From Alicyclobacillus acidiphilus NBRC 100859 (GTDB lineage: Bacteria; Bacillota; Bacilli; Alicyclobacillales; Alicyclobacillaceae), in the NCBI RefSeq assembly GCF_001544355.1, contig NZ_BCQI01000013.1:25837-89836 (forward strand): a stretch of 64,000 nucleotides of DNA. Direction: 5' to 3'. Both the position numbers and the translations under genes were made by a program. Positions within the stretch are counted from its first letter, which is position 1, and every line of letters starts with the position of its first letter. Below, piece by piece: positions 51,554-60,427 of this stretch. The notes under the pieces are model-generated. The model did not search any database. It was not told where the DNA came from and was given only the letters and a program-made list of their open reading frames with translations.

Positions 51554-51628
51554 TGGAGCGGAAGACGGGATTCGAACCCGCGACCCTCGCCTTGGCAAGG
51601 CGATGCTCTACCCCTGAGCCACTTCCGC
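51554..51628 (-). tRNA. tRNA-Gly (GCC)
   Basis: 75 nt including CCA. The acceptor GCGGAAG pairs with CTTCCGC, D-arm GCTCAGGGGTAGAGC, anticodon loop TTGCCAA giving GCC, T-arm GGTTCGAATCC. Second gene of the operon. Confidence 0.96.
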
Positions 51629-51632
51629 ACAA

Positions 51633-51708
<76 letters not shown>

Positions 51709-51727
51709 ATGTCATGAGACAACGAAC

Positions 51728-51756
51728 AATATACTATAGTTCACGAATTGGCGCAA
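51728..51756 (-). promoter_or_regulatory. promoter of the tRNA operon
   Basis: On the minus strand, TTGCGC (51756-51751), 17-nt spacer, TATATT (51733-51728), 20 nt upstream of tRNA-Phe. Confidence 0.65.
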
Positions 51757-52057
51757 TCCATTTATAACGTATTCGCCATGCCTGACGTCATGTACATATC
51801 GCGCATGGAAGCGTATCCCGCTCATTCAACGGCGTCTTATCCGATCACGCCGGCTGGCAACATCGTCCACTCGCATGTCATTTCGAACGCAATCCATCTT
51901 AACACAGGTCACCGAGACCTTACAAGTGTGGGTGCTTGGATCGGACTCTGTTCATTTGTAGCTCAGGTTATTGCCGAAATCATCAGAATTTCGCGCCTCA
52001 AGACGAGAGGAGCATGGTAAAATGGGCTTAAGATCACGGCGCTCAGGAGGGCATCGA

Positions 52058-52882
52058 ATGAGATTTGCATGCATGACCGCCAATTATGTGGCACGCGAAG
52101 TTGGTTACCAAGCAAATACGGTTTCCCACGACTGGGGGATTTGCCACACTGCCACCGTGGACGCGTTCCATGGCGCGCGCTTCGAAGACAAATTTGAAGC
52201 CCTCATCTCCGATATACGCGATATTGGATTCGATGCCATTGAACTCTGGGTGGCGCATCTGGATCCGTTTCGCGCAACACCCTCGATGATCGGCCAGGCG
52301 GTGTCCATTGTTGAGCGGTATGGCGTCGAGATCATAGGGTATACGGCCGGATTTGGAACGCCTGGGGTGTCGCGCGAGGATGCTTTACGCGTATTCGAAA
52401 CGGCACAGGCCATTGGAGCGAAAGTTCTCGCGCAAGGCTTCCACCCGGCGAATGGCGAACTCGTTCAAGAACTGTGCACCCGATACAACATTCGCGTGGG
52501 ACTGGAGAACCATCCGGAGAAAGAGCCGCAAGAGGTGATCGAGAAGGTCAAACCTTTCTACCCATGGATCGGTTCAGCCAACGATACAGGCTGGTTCGCG
52601 ACGCACGGATACGACGCGGCAAGAGCAACACGCGAACTTCGAGATGTTCTGATCCACGTGCACCTGAAGGACATTCTCGCTGTCGGCGGCCACGACACGT
52701 GCGCCCTTGGCGATGGTATCGTTGATATTCGCGGTGTCATGCAGGCATTGCAGGATATGGACTACGACGGAATCATAACCATCGAACACGAACCGATGGA
52801 CCACGATCCGACCGAGGATTGCAGAACCAGCCTTCTGCGTGCGCAGCAATGGTGGTCGAAATTATCCGAAGCGCCCATCTGA
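52058..52882 (+). CDS. sugar phosphate isomerase/epimerase-like TIM-barrel protein
   Basis: 274 residues of the AP-endonuclease-2/xylose-isomerase-like TIM-barrel family. Candidate metal ligands lie in VGLENHPEKEP (Glu), SANDTGW (Asp), IHVHLKDI (His) and ITIEHEPMDHDP (Glu/His). It probably isomerises or epimerises a sugar or related polyol; the substrate is open. The ATG at 52058 follows AGGAGG; the earlier frame from 51971 has no ribosome site. It has no operon partner: the next gene is convergent. Confidence 0.85.
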   Translation: MRFACMTANYVAREVGYQANTVSHDWGICHTATVDAFHGARFEDKFEALISDIRDIGFDAIELWVAHLDPFRATPSMIGQAVSIVERYGVEIIGYTAGFGTPGVSREDALRVFETAQAIGAKVLAQGFHPANGELVQELCTRYNIRVGLENHPEKEPQEVIEKVKPFYPWIGSANDTGWFATHGYDAARATRELRDVLIHVHLKDILAVGGHDTCALGDGIVDIRGVMQALQDMDYDGIITIEHEPMDHDPTEDCRTSLLRAQQWWSKLSEAPI

Positions 52883-52941
52883 CGCGCTGAGCATCTGGTA
52901 AGCCCCAAACGTCGTCGCTGCGATTCTGGGAGAGCAGGGAC

Positions 52942-54150
52942 TCATTTCATGATGCCCAAACTGTGCTTGTACGCGAAAATCTCATCGACCGCGCGTCGAT
53001 ATCCTCCCGCAGCACGAAATGATTCTCCAATTCTGTCACAAGCAGTTTTAAACGTCGGATCGCCTAACACGCGTTCCGCCGATTCTCTGAGGGTTGCCGC
53101 AGTGAGGTTTTCTCGAGCGAGATTGATTCCTGCGCCCAGGGCAGCGACGCGTTGGGCAATCATTGGCTGGTCCGCGGATTGAGGAAGCACCACCAGCGGC
53201 ACCCCGTAATAGAGCCCTTCACTCGTGCTGTTCATTCCACCGTGCGTGATAAACAGCTTGGCGTGTCGCAGGACTTCGAGTTGCGGCACATAGTGGCGGA
53301 CAATGAAATTTTCCGGAATGTCTCCCAGTTCAGTGATCTGGGTTTGGCTCCCGACAGATAGAATGACTGTATATTTCGTGTTCGCAAACGCGTCGATGCA
53401 GAGCTTGTAAAACTCGATCGCGCGATTGAACACCGTACCAAGCGATATGTAAATGAGGTTGCTTGTATCTACATGAGAAAAATCAAATTCACCCTGTGAA
53501 CGCGTGGCGATGGACGGTCCGACAAACTTGTATGAATCGTCGAAGCGCTCGCCATCAGGTTGAAAGTCCCTCGACGTATACACGATGGTCAGTGGCGCAG
53601 GATTGAAGAAAACTTCATACGGTGAACCGACACGCACGTGGTATTTCGCTTCCACGTTACGGATGATCTCTTCATACTCCTGCTTCGCACGCTCGTTCTC
53701 CTCTGCTGGGAACGTGCGCGAGAGGCGATCTTGCATTTCATGAAAACTGCTTGGCTGCACCACGAAACTTGTACATGAGTTGATTGCCGGAAGCCCCAAT
53801 ATCTGTGCCAGCAAACGCCCGCTGCCAAACATCGCGTCGTGAATGATGTAATCAAACTGTTCTCCCCTGGTTTGGGTTTGCTCCAGCACACTTGGAATCA
53901 CGACGTCAGCTGCACGCAAAAGTCCTCCGACACGGCCCCAGGGGCTGCGCCCTCCGGCAAGGAACGCCTTGAAGAATTTGTCCGCATCGTACGTGAGCAC
54001 CTTCGCGCCTGTCGCCTCTACTCGATGTCGAAATGGTTCCGCTGTCAAGTAAACGACTTCTTCGCCGCGTCGGACCAGTTCTTGAACCACGCCAAGCGTA
54101 GGATTGATATGTCCTTCCGAACCGGCGTTAATGAATAAAACGCGTGCCAT
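52942..54150 (-). CDS. macrolide-type UDP-glycosyltransferase (MGT/YjiC family)
   Basis: 402 residues with a GT-B (GT1) fold: VLFINAGSEGHINPTLGVVQEL at the N-terminus, LIYISLGTVFN, and the donor-binding segment FITHGGMNSTSEGLYYGVPLVVLPQSADQP near the C-terminus. MGT enzymes in Bacillus glycosylate macrolides, flavonoids or lipids using UDP-sugars. The ATG at 54150 has AGGAGG 6 nt upstream, and a second ATG is inside that spacing region. It follows the SDR gene on the same strand, but a strong terminator lies between, so it is probably separate. Confidence 0.9.
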   Translation of the reverse strand: MARVLFINAGSEGHINPTLGVVQELVRRGEEVVYLTAEPFRHRVEATGAKVLTYDADKFFKAFLAGGRSPWGRVGGLLRAADVVIPSVLEQTQTRGEQFDYIIHDAMFGSGRLLAQILGLPAINSCTSFVVQPSSFHEMQDRLSRTFPAEENERAKQEYEEIIRNVEAKYHVRVGSPYEVFFNPAPLTIVYTSRDFQPDGERFDDSYKFVGPSIATRSQGEFDFSHVDTSNLIYISLGTVFNRAIEFYKLCIDAFANTKYTVILSVGSQTQITELGDIPENFIVRHYVPQLEVLRHAKLFITHGGMNSTSEGLYYGVPLVVLPQSADQPMIAQRVAALGAGINLARENLTAATLRESAERVLGDPTFKTACDRIGESFRAAGGYRRAVDEIFAYKHSLGIMK

Positions 54151-54228
54151 GATCATCCTCCTCAGCCATTGAAGTGATTCTCTGTACTGTGACACAACCA
54201 TACGTCTATGGCTGGTGTTTTTGCAATC

Positions 54229-54272
54229 AAAATAAAATCGGACGGGTGTTCACATGGCCGTGAACACCCGTC
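54229..54272 (-). terminator. intrinsic terminator after the SDR gene
   Basis: GACGGGTGTTCAC (54241-54253) pairs perfectly with 54260-54272 (13 bp); on the minus strand CGATTTTATTTT follows. Confidence 0.85.
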
Positions 54273-54297
54273 CAAAGCTCGTTCGTCCGAAGGTGAT

Positions 54298-55035
54298 TTA
54301 GATGAATCCGCCATTCACACGTATCGTCTGTCCCGTGATCCAGCGCGCTTTGTCGCTCACAAGCAATTCGACCACATTCGCGATATCCTCGGGTTCACCG
54401 AGCCGACCGAACGCGTTCATTTTACGAAACGAGTCGATCAACTCCGGAGATTTGCCGCCCAGAAACAACTCGGTCGCCACTTGCCCTGGCGCGATGCAGT
54501 TGATGACGATGTCCTTAGGACCGAATTCTTTGGCCAGTTGACGTGTCAACTGTTCGACCGCGCCCTTCGTCGCAGCATACACGCTGTATGTCGGGAGCAT
54601 GGCTCCGGAGACAGACGTTGAGAAATTCAAGATCGTTCCGCCTGGCGACATATGTTTCATAGCTTGTTGGCAGGCAAAATACGTCCCTTTCACATTGATG
54701 GCAAAATGTCGGTCGAATACATCCTCGGTGACGTCCGCGATCGCGTAATTTTCCATGATGCCAGCATTATTCACCAAAATGTCGATACGCCCGAAGCGTG
54801 TCAATGTCTCGGAGAACAGCCTTTCGACTTCGTTTACCTTGCTGACGTCAGCTTGAATCGCCGCAGCTTCGCCGCCGAATTGCTCAATCGTCTTTACGAC
54901 CTCATCCGCTTGCTCACGGCTCGAGGCATAATTGACTGCCACCCTCGCTCCGGATTTCGCCAATTGGATGGCGATTTGCCGTCCAATTCCTCGTGACGCC
55001 CCAGTCACAATCGCAACTTTCCCATCTAACGTCAT
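54298..55035 (-). CDS. short-chain dehydrogenase/reductase (3-oxoacyl reductase-like)
   Basis: 245 residues with all classical SDR features: TGASRGIG cofactor loop, DVSK, NNAGIM, Ser in NFSTSVSG, and YAATKGA (YxxxK), ending TGQTIRVNGGF. It is NAD(P)H-dependent and cytosolic; glucose- or 3-oxoacyl-reductase-like sequences look alike, so the substrate is open. AGGAGTG precedes the ATG. It is divergent from an AraC-type regulator (55222), the likely local activator or repressor, and ends at a strong terminator. Confidence 0.9.
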   Translation of the reverse strand: MTLDGKVAIVTGASRGIGRQIAIQLAKSGARVAVNYASSREQADEVVKTIEQFGGEAAAIQADVSKVNEVERLFSETLTRFGRIDILVNNAGIMENYAIADVTEDVFDRHFAINVKGTYFACQQAMKHMSPGGTILNFSTSVSGAMLPTYSVYAATKGAVEQLTRQLAKEFGPKDIVINCIAPGQVATELFLGGKSPELIDSFRKMNAFGRLGEPEDIANVVELLVSDKARWITGQTIRVNGGFI

Positions 55036-55221
55036 CGTTGTTTCACTCCTTCACTGTCGTTTGGGCAGATCTGTCATTCGCCCGAGTTGGACCTTGCAAG
55101 CTGATTATAGAAAGCGACTGTATCGCGCCGTTAGACCAATCCTGTTCGATCCTTGCCTAATTCTCTTTCACCGCCATATACTGAGAGGAAGAAATAGACT
55201 TCCTCGATGGGAGCTGGCCGG

Positions 55222-56157
55222 ATGAATATGATATCTGAATCACAGCGGATGGAGCACGCCTTGCGGCAATTGGCCTCCTTGATACGCCGCCATGCCCCGT
55301 CAGACGGCACACATCAGACGCACTTTCCCTCGTTGACATTGATGCGTGCGACACGATTGTCAGAGCCGCTGGAATCCGTATATATGCCGTCCATTTGCGT
55401 CGTGGCTCAAGGGGCGAAAGTGGCCACGCTAGCTGGAGAAACCTACAGGTACGATCCGCTGAGTTACCTGGTCACTTCCGTAGAATTGCCCATCAGCGGA
55501 AGAATTGTGGAAGCTTCACCCAGTGTCCCGTATTTAAGCTTAAAACTCAACTTTGACACCGATGTCATTTTGGATATCGTTCAAGAGATGAACCATGCGC
55601 ATTGTGCTCCGGCAGAGGCTTGCCGCGGGATAACCGTTAACAAAATGTCGATCCCGTTGCTCGAATCCCTCGTTCGGCTCATGGAACTGCTCAACGCGCC
55701 GGAGGATGTTCCGATTCTCGCGCCGCTCGTTGTTCGCGAGATTCTCTATCGAGTGCTTCAAGGCGAACAAGGCGCACTCATCCGCCAATTTGCCATCATC
55801 GGAAGTCATGCGCACAAAATCGCTCAAGCGATTCAATTGATCAATCGACAATTCGACCGTCGAATCGCGATCGAGGAGCTTGCGGAGTCCGTGAACCTAA
55901 GCACGTCGGCGTTCTACAAGCATTTCAAGCGTGTAACCGCAATGAGTCCACTGCAATACCAGAAAACTGTCCGTTTGCAAGAAGCGAGACGTTTGATGCT
56001 TGTGGAAAACGTTCAAGCCTCGGAAGCCGCCTTCCGCGTGGGCTATGAGAGCCCATCCCAGTTCAGCCGGGAATATGCCCGTATGTATGGGCGGCCGCCG
56101 ATGTTGGATATTCAAGAGTTGCGAGGCTCAATTGGTAGCACCAACGAGTTCGGGTGA
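55222..56157 (+). CDS. AraC-family regulator with AraC_N domain (1)
   Basis: 311 residues. The N-terminal domain (~35-185: YMPSICVVAQGAKVATLAGETYRYDP, VTSVELPISGRIVEASPSVPYLSLKL) is the AraC_N type common in YqhC-like regulators, and the C-terminal two helix-turn-helices read IAIEELAESVNLSTSAFYKHFKRVTAMSPLQYQK and AFRVGYESPSQFSREYARMYG. GGGAG precedes the ATG at 55222. YqhC-like proteins control a neighbouring aldehyde or keto reductase, and here the divergent gene is an SDR. It is convergent with its paralogue at 56193. Confidence 0.88.
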   Translation: MNMISESQRMEHALRQLASLIRRHAPSDGTHQTHFPSLTLMRATRLSEPLESVYMPSICVVAQGAKVATLAGETYRYDPLSYLVTSVELPISGRIVEASPSVPYLSLKLNFDTDVILDIVQEMNHAHCAPAEACRGITVNKMSIPLLESLVRLMELLNAPEDVPILAPLVVREILYRVLQGEQGALIRQFAIIGSHAHKIAQAIQLINRQFDRRIAIEELAESVNLSTSAFYKHFKRVTAMSPLQYQKTVRLQEARRLMLVENVQASEAAFRVGYESPSQFSREYARMYGRPPMLDIQELRGSIGSTNEFG

Positions 56158-56192
56158 AAACGCGACGTGATCGATCCACACCGATCTCCCAT

Positions 56193-57125
56193 TTACGTGT
56201 TTGCCGCCAGCAGCGTCATGCGAAGCCGCTTGATGTCACTGATTGGCGGCAGTCCGAAAAGGCGCGCGTATTCGCGGCTGAACTGCGAAGGGCTGTCGTA
56301 CCCGACGCGATAGGCGACTTCAGCGGCATCTATCGCTTGCGACAGCAAAAGGCGACGCGCTTCCTGCAGCCGCAGACTTTTCTGATATTGCAATGGGCTC
56401 ATCGCTGTGACGTCCTTGAAGTGGCGGTGCAGCGACGAAGGGCTCATGTGCGCCAACGTAGCCAACTCTTCAATTCGCAGGGGCTGCGCATAGTCCCTCT
56501 TGATTTTGCGGATCACCTCCGCGATACGGTTCGAATTGCTCCCGGCAATCGCGATCTGCCGCAACGACTCCCCTTGGTTTTCAAGCAGGACGCGATACAA
56601 CATCTCACGGGTGAACAGCGGCGCAAGCACTGGGATATCTCGAGGCGTCTCCAATAGCCGAACAAGCCGAACCGCGGCATCCAATAAGGGCTGGCTCGTC
56701 TTGCTGACAAAGAGCCCTCTGCGCGTATCCCCCGCTGCCTTGGACGTGACATCCGTTGCTCGAATCAAGTCGATGACCTGCTGAGGATCGATTTCCATGC
56801 GCAGACACAGGTATGGCGCCTCTGGAGAAGCCTCAACCACCTCTCCGGAAATCGGCAAGTCGACTGAGATCACCAGGTAGTCGGATGGGCCATACATGTA
56901 ACTTTCGCCAGCCAACATTTTCACTTTTTTCCCCTGGACCACGATGCACAGCGACGGCTCATCCACGGTATGAATAGGCAATGTGGTATGCGATCTCCGA
57001 ATCAGCTGAAGCGACGGTATGGCTGTGCTGTGAATGCCGTCCTGCCCACACAATCGGTCAATGAGCTCGACCAGTTCCTCTCGCTTCTGCTCGGTGTCAT
57101 GTAACGCGCGATCAGCGGCGCTCAA
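56193..57125 (-). CDS. AraC-family regulator with AraC_N domain (2)
   Basis: 310 residues, paralogous to the previous regulator (SVDLPISGEVVEASPEAPYLCLRM; MSPSSLHRHFKDVTAMSPLQYQKSLRLQEARRLLL; VGYDSPSQFSREYARLFG). The TTG at 57125 is taken as start because AAGGAGG lies 7 nt upstream; the frame continues to 57209, including an ATG at 57179 with no ribosome site. It is divergent from an MFS exporter, so each paralogue faces its own probable target gene across a promoter region. Confidence 0.85.
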   Translation of the reverse strand: MSAADRALHDTEQKREELVELIDRLCGQDGIHSTAIPSLQLIRRSHTTLPIHTVDEPSLCIVVQGKKVKMLAGESYMYGPSDYLVISVDLPISGEVVEASPEAPYLCLRMEIDPQQVIDLIRATDVTSKAAGDTRRGLFVSKTSQPLLDAAVRLVRLLETPRDIPVLAPLFTREMLYRVLLENQGESLRQIAIAGSNSNRIAEVIRKIKRDYAQPLRIEELATLAHMSPSSLHRHFKDVTAMSPLQYQKSLRLQEARRLLLSQAIDAAEVAYRVGYDSPSQFSREYARLFGLPPISDIKRLRMTLLAANT

Positions 57126-57362
57126 GCGGATCCCTCCTTCATGAACGGGGCTAGTTGCATCATAAACACTGTGATTCATTTTTACAATCGACGCTGGAGG
57201 ATTAGGCAATCATCTGAAAGGAATCGACTATCTGTTGCCGTCGTGATCGACCGATAATACACCTGCCGCCTGTTGATCCGGTTCGGTCTCACTTCGGTCT
57301 CACCGTGCGGATCGAGCGCTTCAACGGGTGAACTTCCATGCAAGGTGGGTGACCGATTCACG

Positions 57363-58589
57363 ATGACTGACAAGGTTGAACGCGACAATTTTGTACGAGT
57401 CATTACTGTTCTTGGGCTATGTTCCATCCTAATTCTTATGCTCGTGTATCTTCCAATCCCTTTCATACCGATGTGGCAAAGCGAGTTCCACGTGACGATG
57501 AATATGGCGGATTGGACCAGCAGCGCCTATGGTTTCGCGTATGCGATTGGAAACGTATTTTGGGGAACGCTTTCCGACAGGGTCAGGAGGGTGAGGATCC
57601 TCTATCTCGGATTGTTCATGCTTGCGGTGACGACGGGGCTTGTTGCCGTCAGCCCGTCGCTTGCGCTCTTGATTGTCTTCAGGGTGCTTGAAGGCGCGGT
57701 TGCGGCGTCCTTTCCTGCCGTCGCGATCGCGTACATCGGCGACGTCCTCGCACCGAGATACCGCGCCATCGCAACATCGGTCGTCAGCTGCGGGTTCCTT
57801 CTCGCCAGCATAGGCGGGCAAATTTACGGCAGCTTGATGTCGGCAAGCTGGGGATGGCACGCGGCGTTTCTGTGGCTGGCCGGCGCGTACGCGTTGCTCG
57901 GTGCTGGCGTTGCCTTCCTTCTTCCGAAAGGCACCCGCCCGTCCACGCAAACATCCATCGCTTCAACGTACATTCGTACATTCCGGCTCTTCAGGCATAT
58001 TCCACTGACGCTTGCCTGGGTGGCCACTGTACCCGTACTGCTTAGTTTCATCGGGATGTATTCAGGCTTGGACGATTTATTGTCAACGAGTTATAGAAGT
58101 GATACGAGCCAACTAATTGAAGTCCAACTTCTAGGCGCCCCGGGGATTGTGTTGTCGCTCGTCGCGGGCTATGTCATCCGGCACTACGGCGGCAAAAGGG
58201 TATTCATGGGCGGCCTGTTGGTTGCCTGCTTGGGCCTTGTCATGGAAGCGGCGTCCCATTCGCTTGGTCTTCTTACGTTCTCAAGCGTCGTCTTTGTGTT
58301 TGGCCTGTCTTCGGCCGTACCCGGAATCATTACACTCGTTGGACAGCTCGGGCATGAGGCGCGAGGAAGCGCCACGGCCGTCTACGCTTTCTTCACGTTC
58401 ATTGGAGCCAGTTTGGGTCCTCTGTTGGAAACATCCGTGGTTGCTTCCTCTGGCGTTCGCGCCTTTTTTCTCGTGCTTTCCGGAATTTTGCTTTTGAATG
58501 TGTTGTTGACGGGACTCAGTATCCGATACCCATCGTCGAACAGGGTGGAGATCGTGAACACCCAGGCGCAGGAAAAGCGAGAAGCTTAG
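57363..58589 (+). CDS. MFS transporter (DHA1-type exporter)
   Basis: 408 residues with about twelve membrane segments: motif A GNVFWGTLSDRVRRVRIL, motif C-like ASIGGQIYGSLMSASWGWHAAFLW. It resembles DHA1 drug exporters or compound:proton antiporters. The ATG at 57363 is about 13-15 nt after an AAGGTGGGTG region, a poor but workable fit; a GTG at 57345 is possible. The divergent AraC paralogue is the likely regulator. The transported compound is unknown. Confidence 0.85.
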   Translation: MTDKVERDNFVRVITVLGLCSILILMLVYLPIPFIPMWQSEFHVTMNMADWTSSAYGFAYAIGNVFWGTLSDRVRRVRILYLGLFMLAVTTGLVAVSPSLALLIVFRVLEGAVAASFPAVAIAYIGDVLAPRYRAIATSVVSCGFLLASIGGQIYGSLMSASWGWHAAFLWLAGAYALLGAGVAFLLPKGTRPSTQTSIASTYIRTFRLFRHIPLTLAWVATVPVLLSFIGMYSGLDDLLSTSYRSDTSQLIEVQLLGAPGIVLSLVAGYVIRHYGGKRVFMGGLLVACLGLVMEAASHSLGLLTFSSVVFVFGLSSAVPGIITLVGQLGHEARGSATAVYAFFTFIGASLGPLLETSVVASSGVRAFFLVLSGILLLNVLLTGLSIRYPSSNRVEIVNTQAQEKREA

Positions 58590-58606
58590 GTCGAAGGTGT
58601 GCAGTA

Positions 58607-58634
58607 GGGCGTGATCACTTCAGCGATCACGCCC
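58607..58634 (+). terminator. hairpin after the MFS gene
   Basis: GGGCGTGATC (58607-58616) pairs perfectly with GATCACGCCC (58625-58634). There is no T-run. It lies between the convergent MFS and GDPD genes. Confidence 0.5.
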
Positions 58635-58674
58635 CAACAAAGGCAGCTTGGGTGTCGATCCGAGAGCGCAGGTG

Positions 58675-59448
58675 TCAGACCCCGCCTGCGCTGCGCTCAG
58701 CTAGCCACTGATCTCGAACCAAGTGCGCGACGTCCGGAACGTTGGTGATGATGACATCCGCGCCGAGATCGAGGAATTTTCGAATGAGATCCGGATCATC
58801 CACCGTCCATACACAGCATGTTGCCCCCGCCGAATGGCAGGCAGCGATGGTTTCGCCGTCAGTCCAGTCGTGGCGAAGATTGACCCAATGCCCGGCGTGC
58901 GCCCGAAACACTTCGTGCGGCTTCGCCACCGGCGGACCGTAGAGGAAACCGAGTCTGGCGGCGGGCAGCACCTTCGTCAAAGCCGACAAGCAGTCGTGGT
59001 GAAACGAAGAAAAGAGAATTTGATCGCGCACATTCGGAAACTGGTCCACACAACGAACCACGGCGTTGACCAAGGGAACGACGTGATCGTCGAACACTTT
59101 CAATTCCAAGTTGATGAGCACGTCTGGATGTTCGGCACTCGTCCAAGCCAGGACGTCTGACAACGCGGGCACGGGGCAAGCAGGTACCCCCTGCTCCTTC
59201 CAAAGGCAAGCGGCGTTTAACTTTCCCAGCTCCGCCGCGGAGAAGGACCGAACGGGGCCTGCACCGTCCGTGGTGCGATCCACCGTCTCATCGTGCATGA
59301 TCACCGGCACGCCGTCATCAGAAAGTTGCACGTCGAGTTCGAGACCGTCAATGGGCAGCGTCAATGCCTGTTGAAACGCCAACATGGTGTTCTCCGGATA
59401 GCGTTTCGACCATCCTCTGTGAGCAAGAATTACTGGAACTTCATTCAT
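58675..59448 (-). CDS. glycerophosphodiester phosphodiesterase
   Basis: 257 residues, one GDPD domain: ILAHRGWSKRYPENTMLAFQQAL (HRG...PENT), LELDVQLSDDGVPVIMHDETVDRTTDG (metal and catalytic residues), and VWTVDDPDL at the end. It hydrolyses glycerophosphodiesters to glycerol-3-phosphate in the cytosol; there is no signal peptide. The ATG follows a GAGATGAT region, which is weak. It is monocistronic as far as visible. Confidence 0.92.
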   Translation of the reverse strand: MNEVPVILAHRGWSKRYPENTMLAFQQALTLPIDGLELDVQLSDDGVPVIMHDETVDRTTDGAGPVRSFSAAELGKLNAACLWKEQGVPACPVPALSDVLAWTSAEHPDVLINLELKVFDDHVVPLVNAVVRCVDQFPNVRDQILFSSFHHDCLSALTKVLPAARLGFLYGPPVAKPHEVFRAHAGHWVNLRHDWTDGETIAACHSAGATCCVWTVDDPDLIRKFLDLGADVIITNVPDVAHLVRDQWLAERSAGGV

Positions 59449-59642
59449 TGAGTGATCATCTCGTTATACTGTTGGATTTTGTGTAGGCGACTCCCGCGTC
59501 GCAGAGAGACGCTCTGAAAGATGCTTCCGTCGATTGAACCGAACTCGTTCAGGGTACATAGTTCATGTTAAGGGATGGTGAAAACAGCGTAAAATTTCGA
59601 CGGATGTGTGTGAAATTTTTCGTAATTCCTGCACAAGGGGGA

Positions 59643-59660
59643 GCGCCGCCCGAACGGCGC
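59643..59660. terminator. short GC hairpin at the end of the amidotransferase gene
   Basis: GCGCCG (59643-59648) pairs with CGGCGC (59655-59660) just past the stop codon; there is no T-run. Confidence 0.35.
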
Positions 59661-59661
59661 A

Positions 59662-60375
59662 TTAGTTGGATAAGACAGGACTGACGGACAACGCCTTGTT
59701 GATCTCCACAGCCTCCGTAATGGTCGAAACGCTCGTCATCCACGGAAACATCCTGAATAGTGAGCCATCTGGGCTATGCAGTTCTGTCACAATGCCTGTC
59801 CAACCGTTTCCCTCGAATTGATGAAGCGGGTTTTTCTTGGTGTTTCTGCCCAGTGCAACTGCGCTGCCGTCCGCATTCAGAATCACCACATTGGCTTCGC
59901 CGCTGCCCATCGAGTCGTCGACAGCCTTGGTCAAAGCCTCAACCGGCGGTAAAGTTTCGAGGTATTTTCGATACAGCAAAAACCCTACCTCACTGTCGGA
60001 TTCGCCTTGGAATTCACCGGAAAAGGTTTCACGATACGCCTTATGGTTTTCCAAATACCCATTGTGAGCGAACGCAAATTTGCCCGGCTCAAGATAGGGC
60101 TGTGAATTACGAACTTGAAGCGTACTCAAAAATGACGGTCGTCTTAAATGGAACAACACAGCCATCGCCTGCTCTTTGGCGAGCCTCATCTGGTGTTCGT
60201 ATTCTGTTTCAAGCCTTCCTGCTGAGCGAAAATGCCTCAGTTCCGCCGCCGGTGTAACCCAAGCGACCCCCCAGCCAAATCCGGCTATACCATAGTGTTC
60301 AATCTGACTTGCGATAGGCAAAACATCAGCCAAATAGAACGCATTGCTCGCTCTAACGTACAAAATTTCACACAT
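59662..60375 (-). CDS. class II glutamine amidotransferase-like protein
   Basis: 237 residues. After start-Met removal the protein begins with Cys (MCEILYVR), the expected N-terminal nucleophile of class II amidotransferases. FHLRRPSF and FAFAHNGYLENHKAYRETF (an HNG motif) match the family, as does DSEVGFLLYRKYLE. It resembles the YafJ/EgtC-like group, which acts on gamma-glutamyl compounds. The ATG at 60375 has GGAGAG 7 nt upstream. The APC permease gene ends 53 nt upstream on the same strand, suggesting uptake followed by deamidation or gamma-glutamyl cleavage. Confidence 0.8.
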   Translation of the reverse strand: MCEILYVRASNAFYLADVLPIASQIEHYGIAGFGWGVAWVTPAAELRHFRSAGRLETEYEHQMRLAKEQAMAVLFHLRRPSFLSTLQVRNSQPYLEPGKFAFAHNGYLENHKAYRETFSGEFQGESDSEVGFLLYRKYLETLPPVEALTKAVDDSMGSGEANVVILNADGSAVALGRNTKKNPLHQFEGNGWTGIVTELHSPDGSLFRMFPWMTSVSTITEAVEINKALSVSPVLSN

Positions 60376-60427
60376 TGGGCTCTCTCCACTCTCTATGCAG
60401 TTTTGCGAATGCCAGGGCATTGAAAGT

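Noticed and set aside
51748..52020. 90-codon plus-strand ORF next to the tRNA operon
   Set aside because: It starts at a TTG with no ribosome site, overlaps the tRNA promoter and is not coding-like; the real gene starts at 52058.
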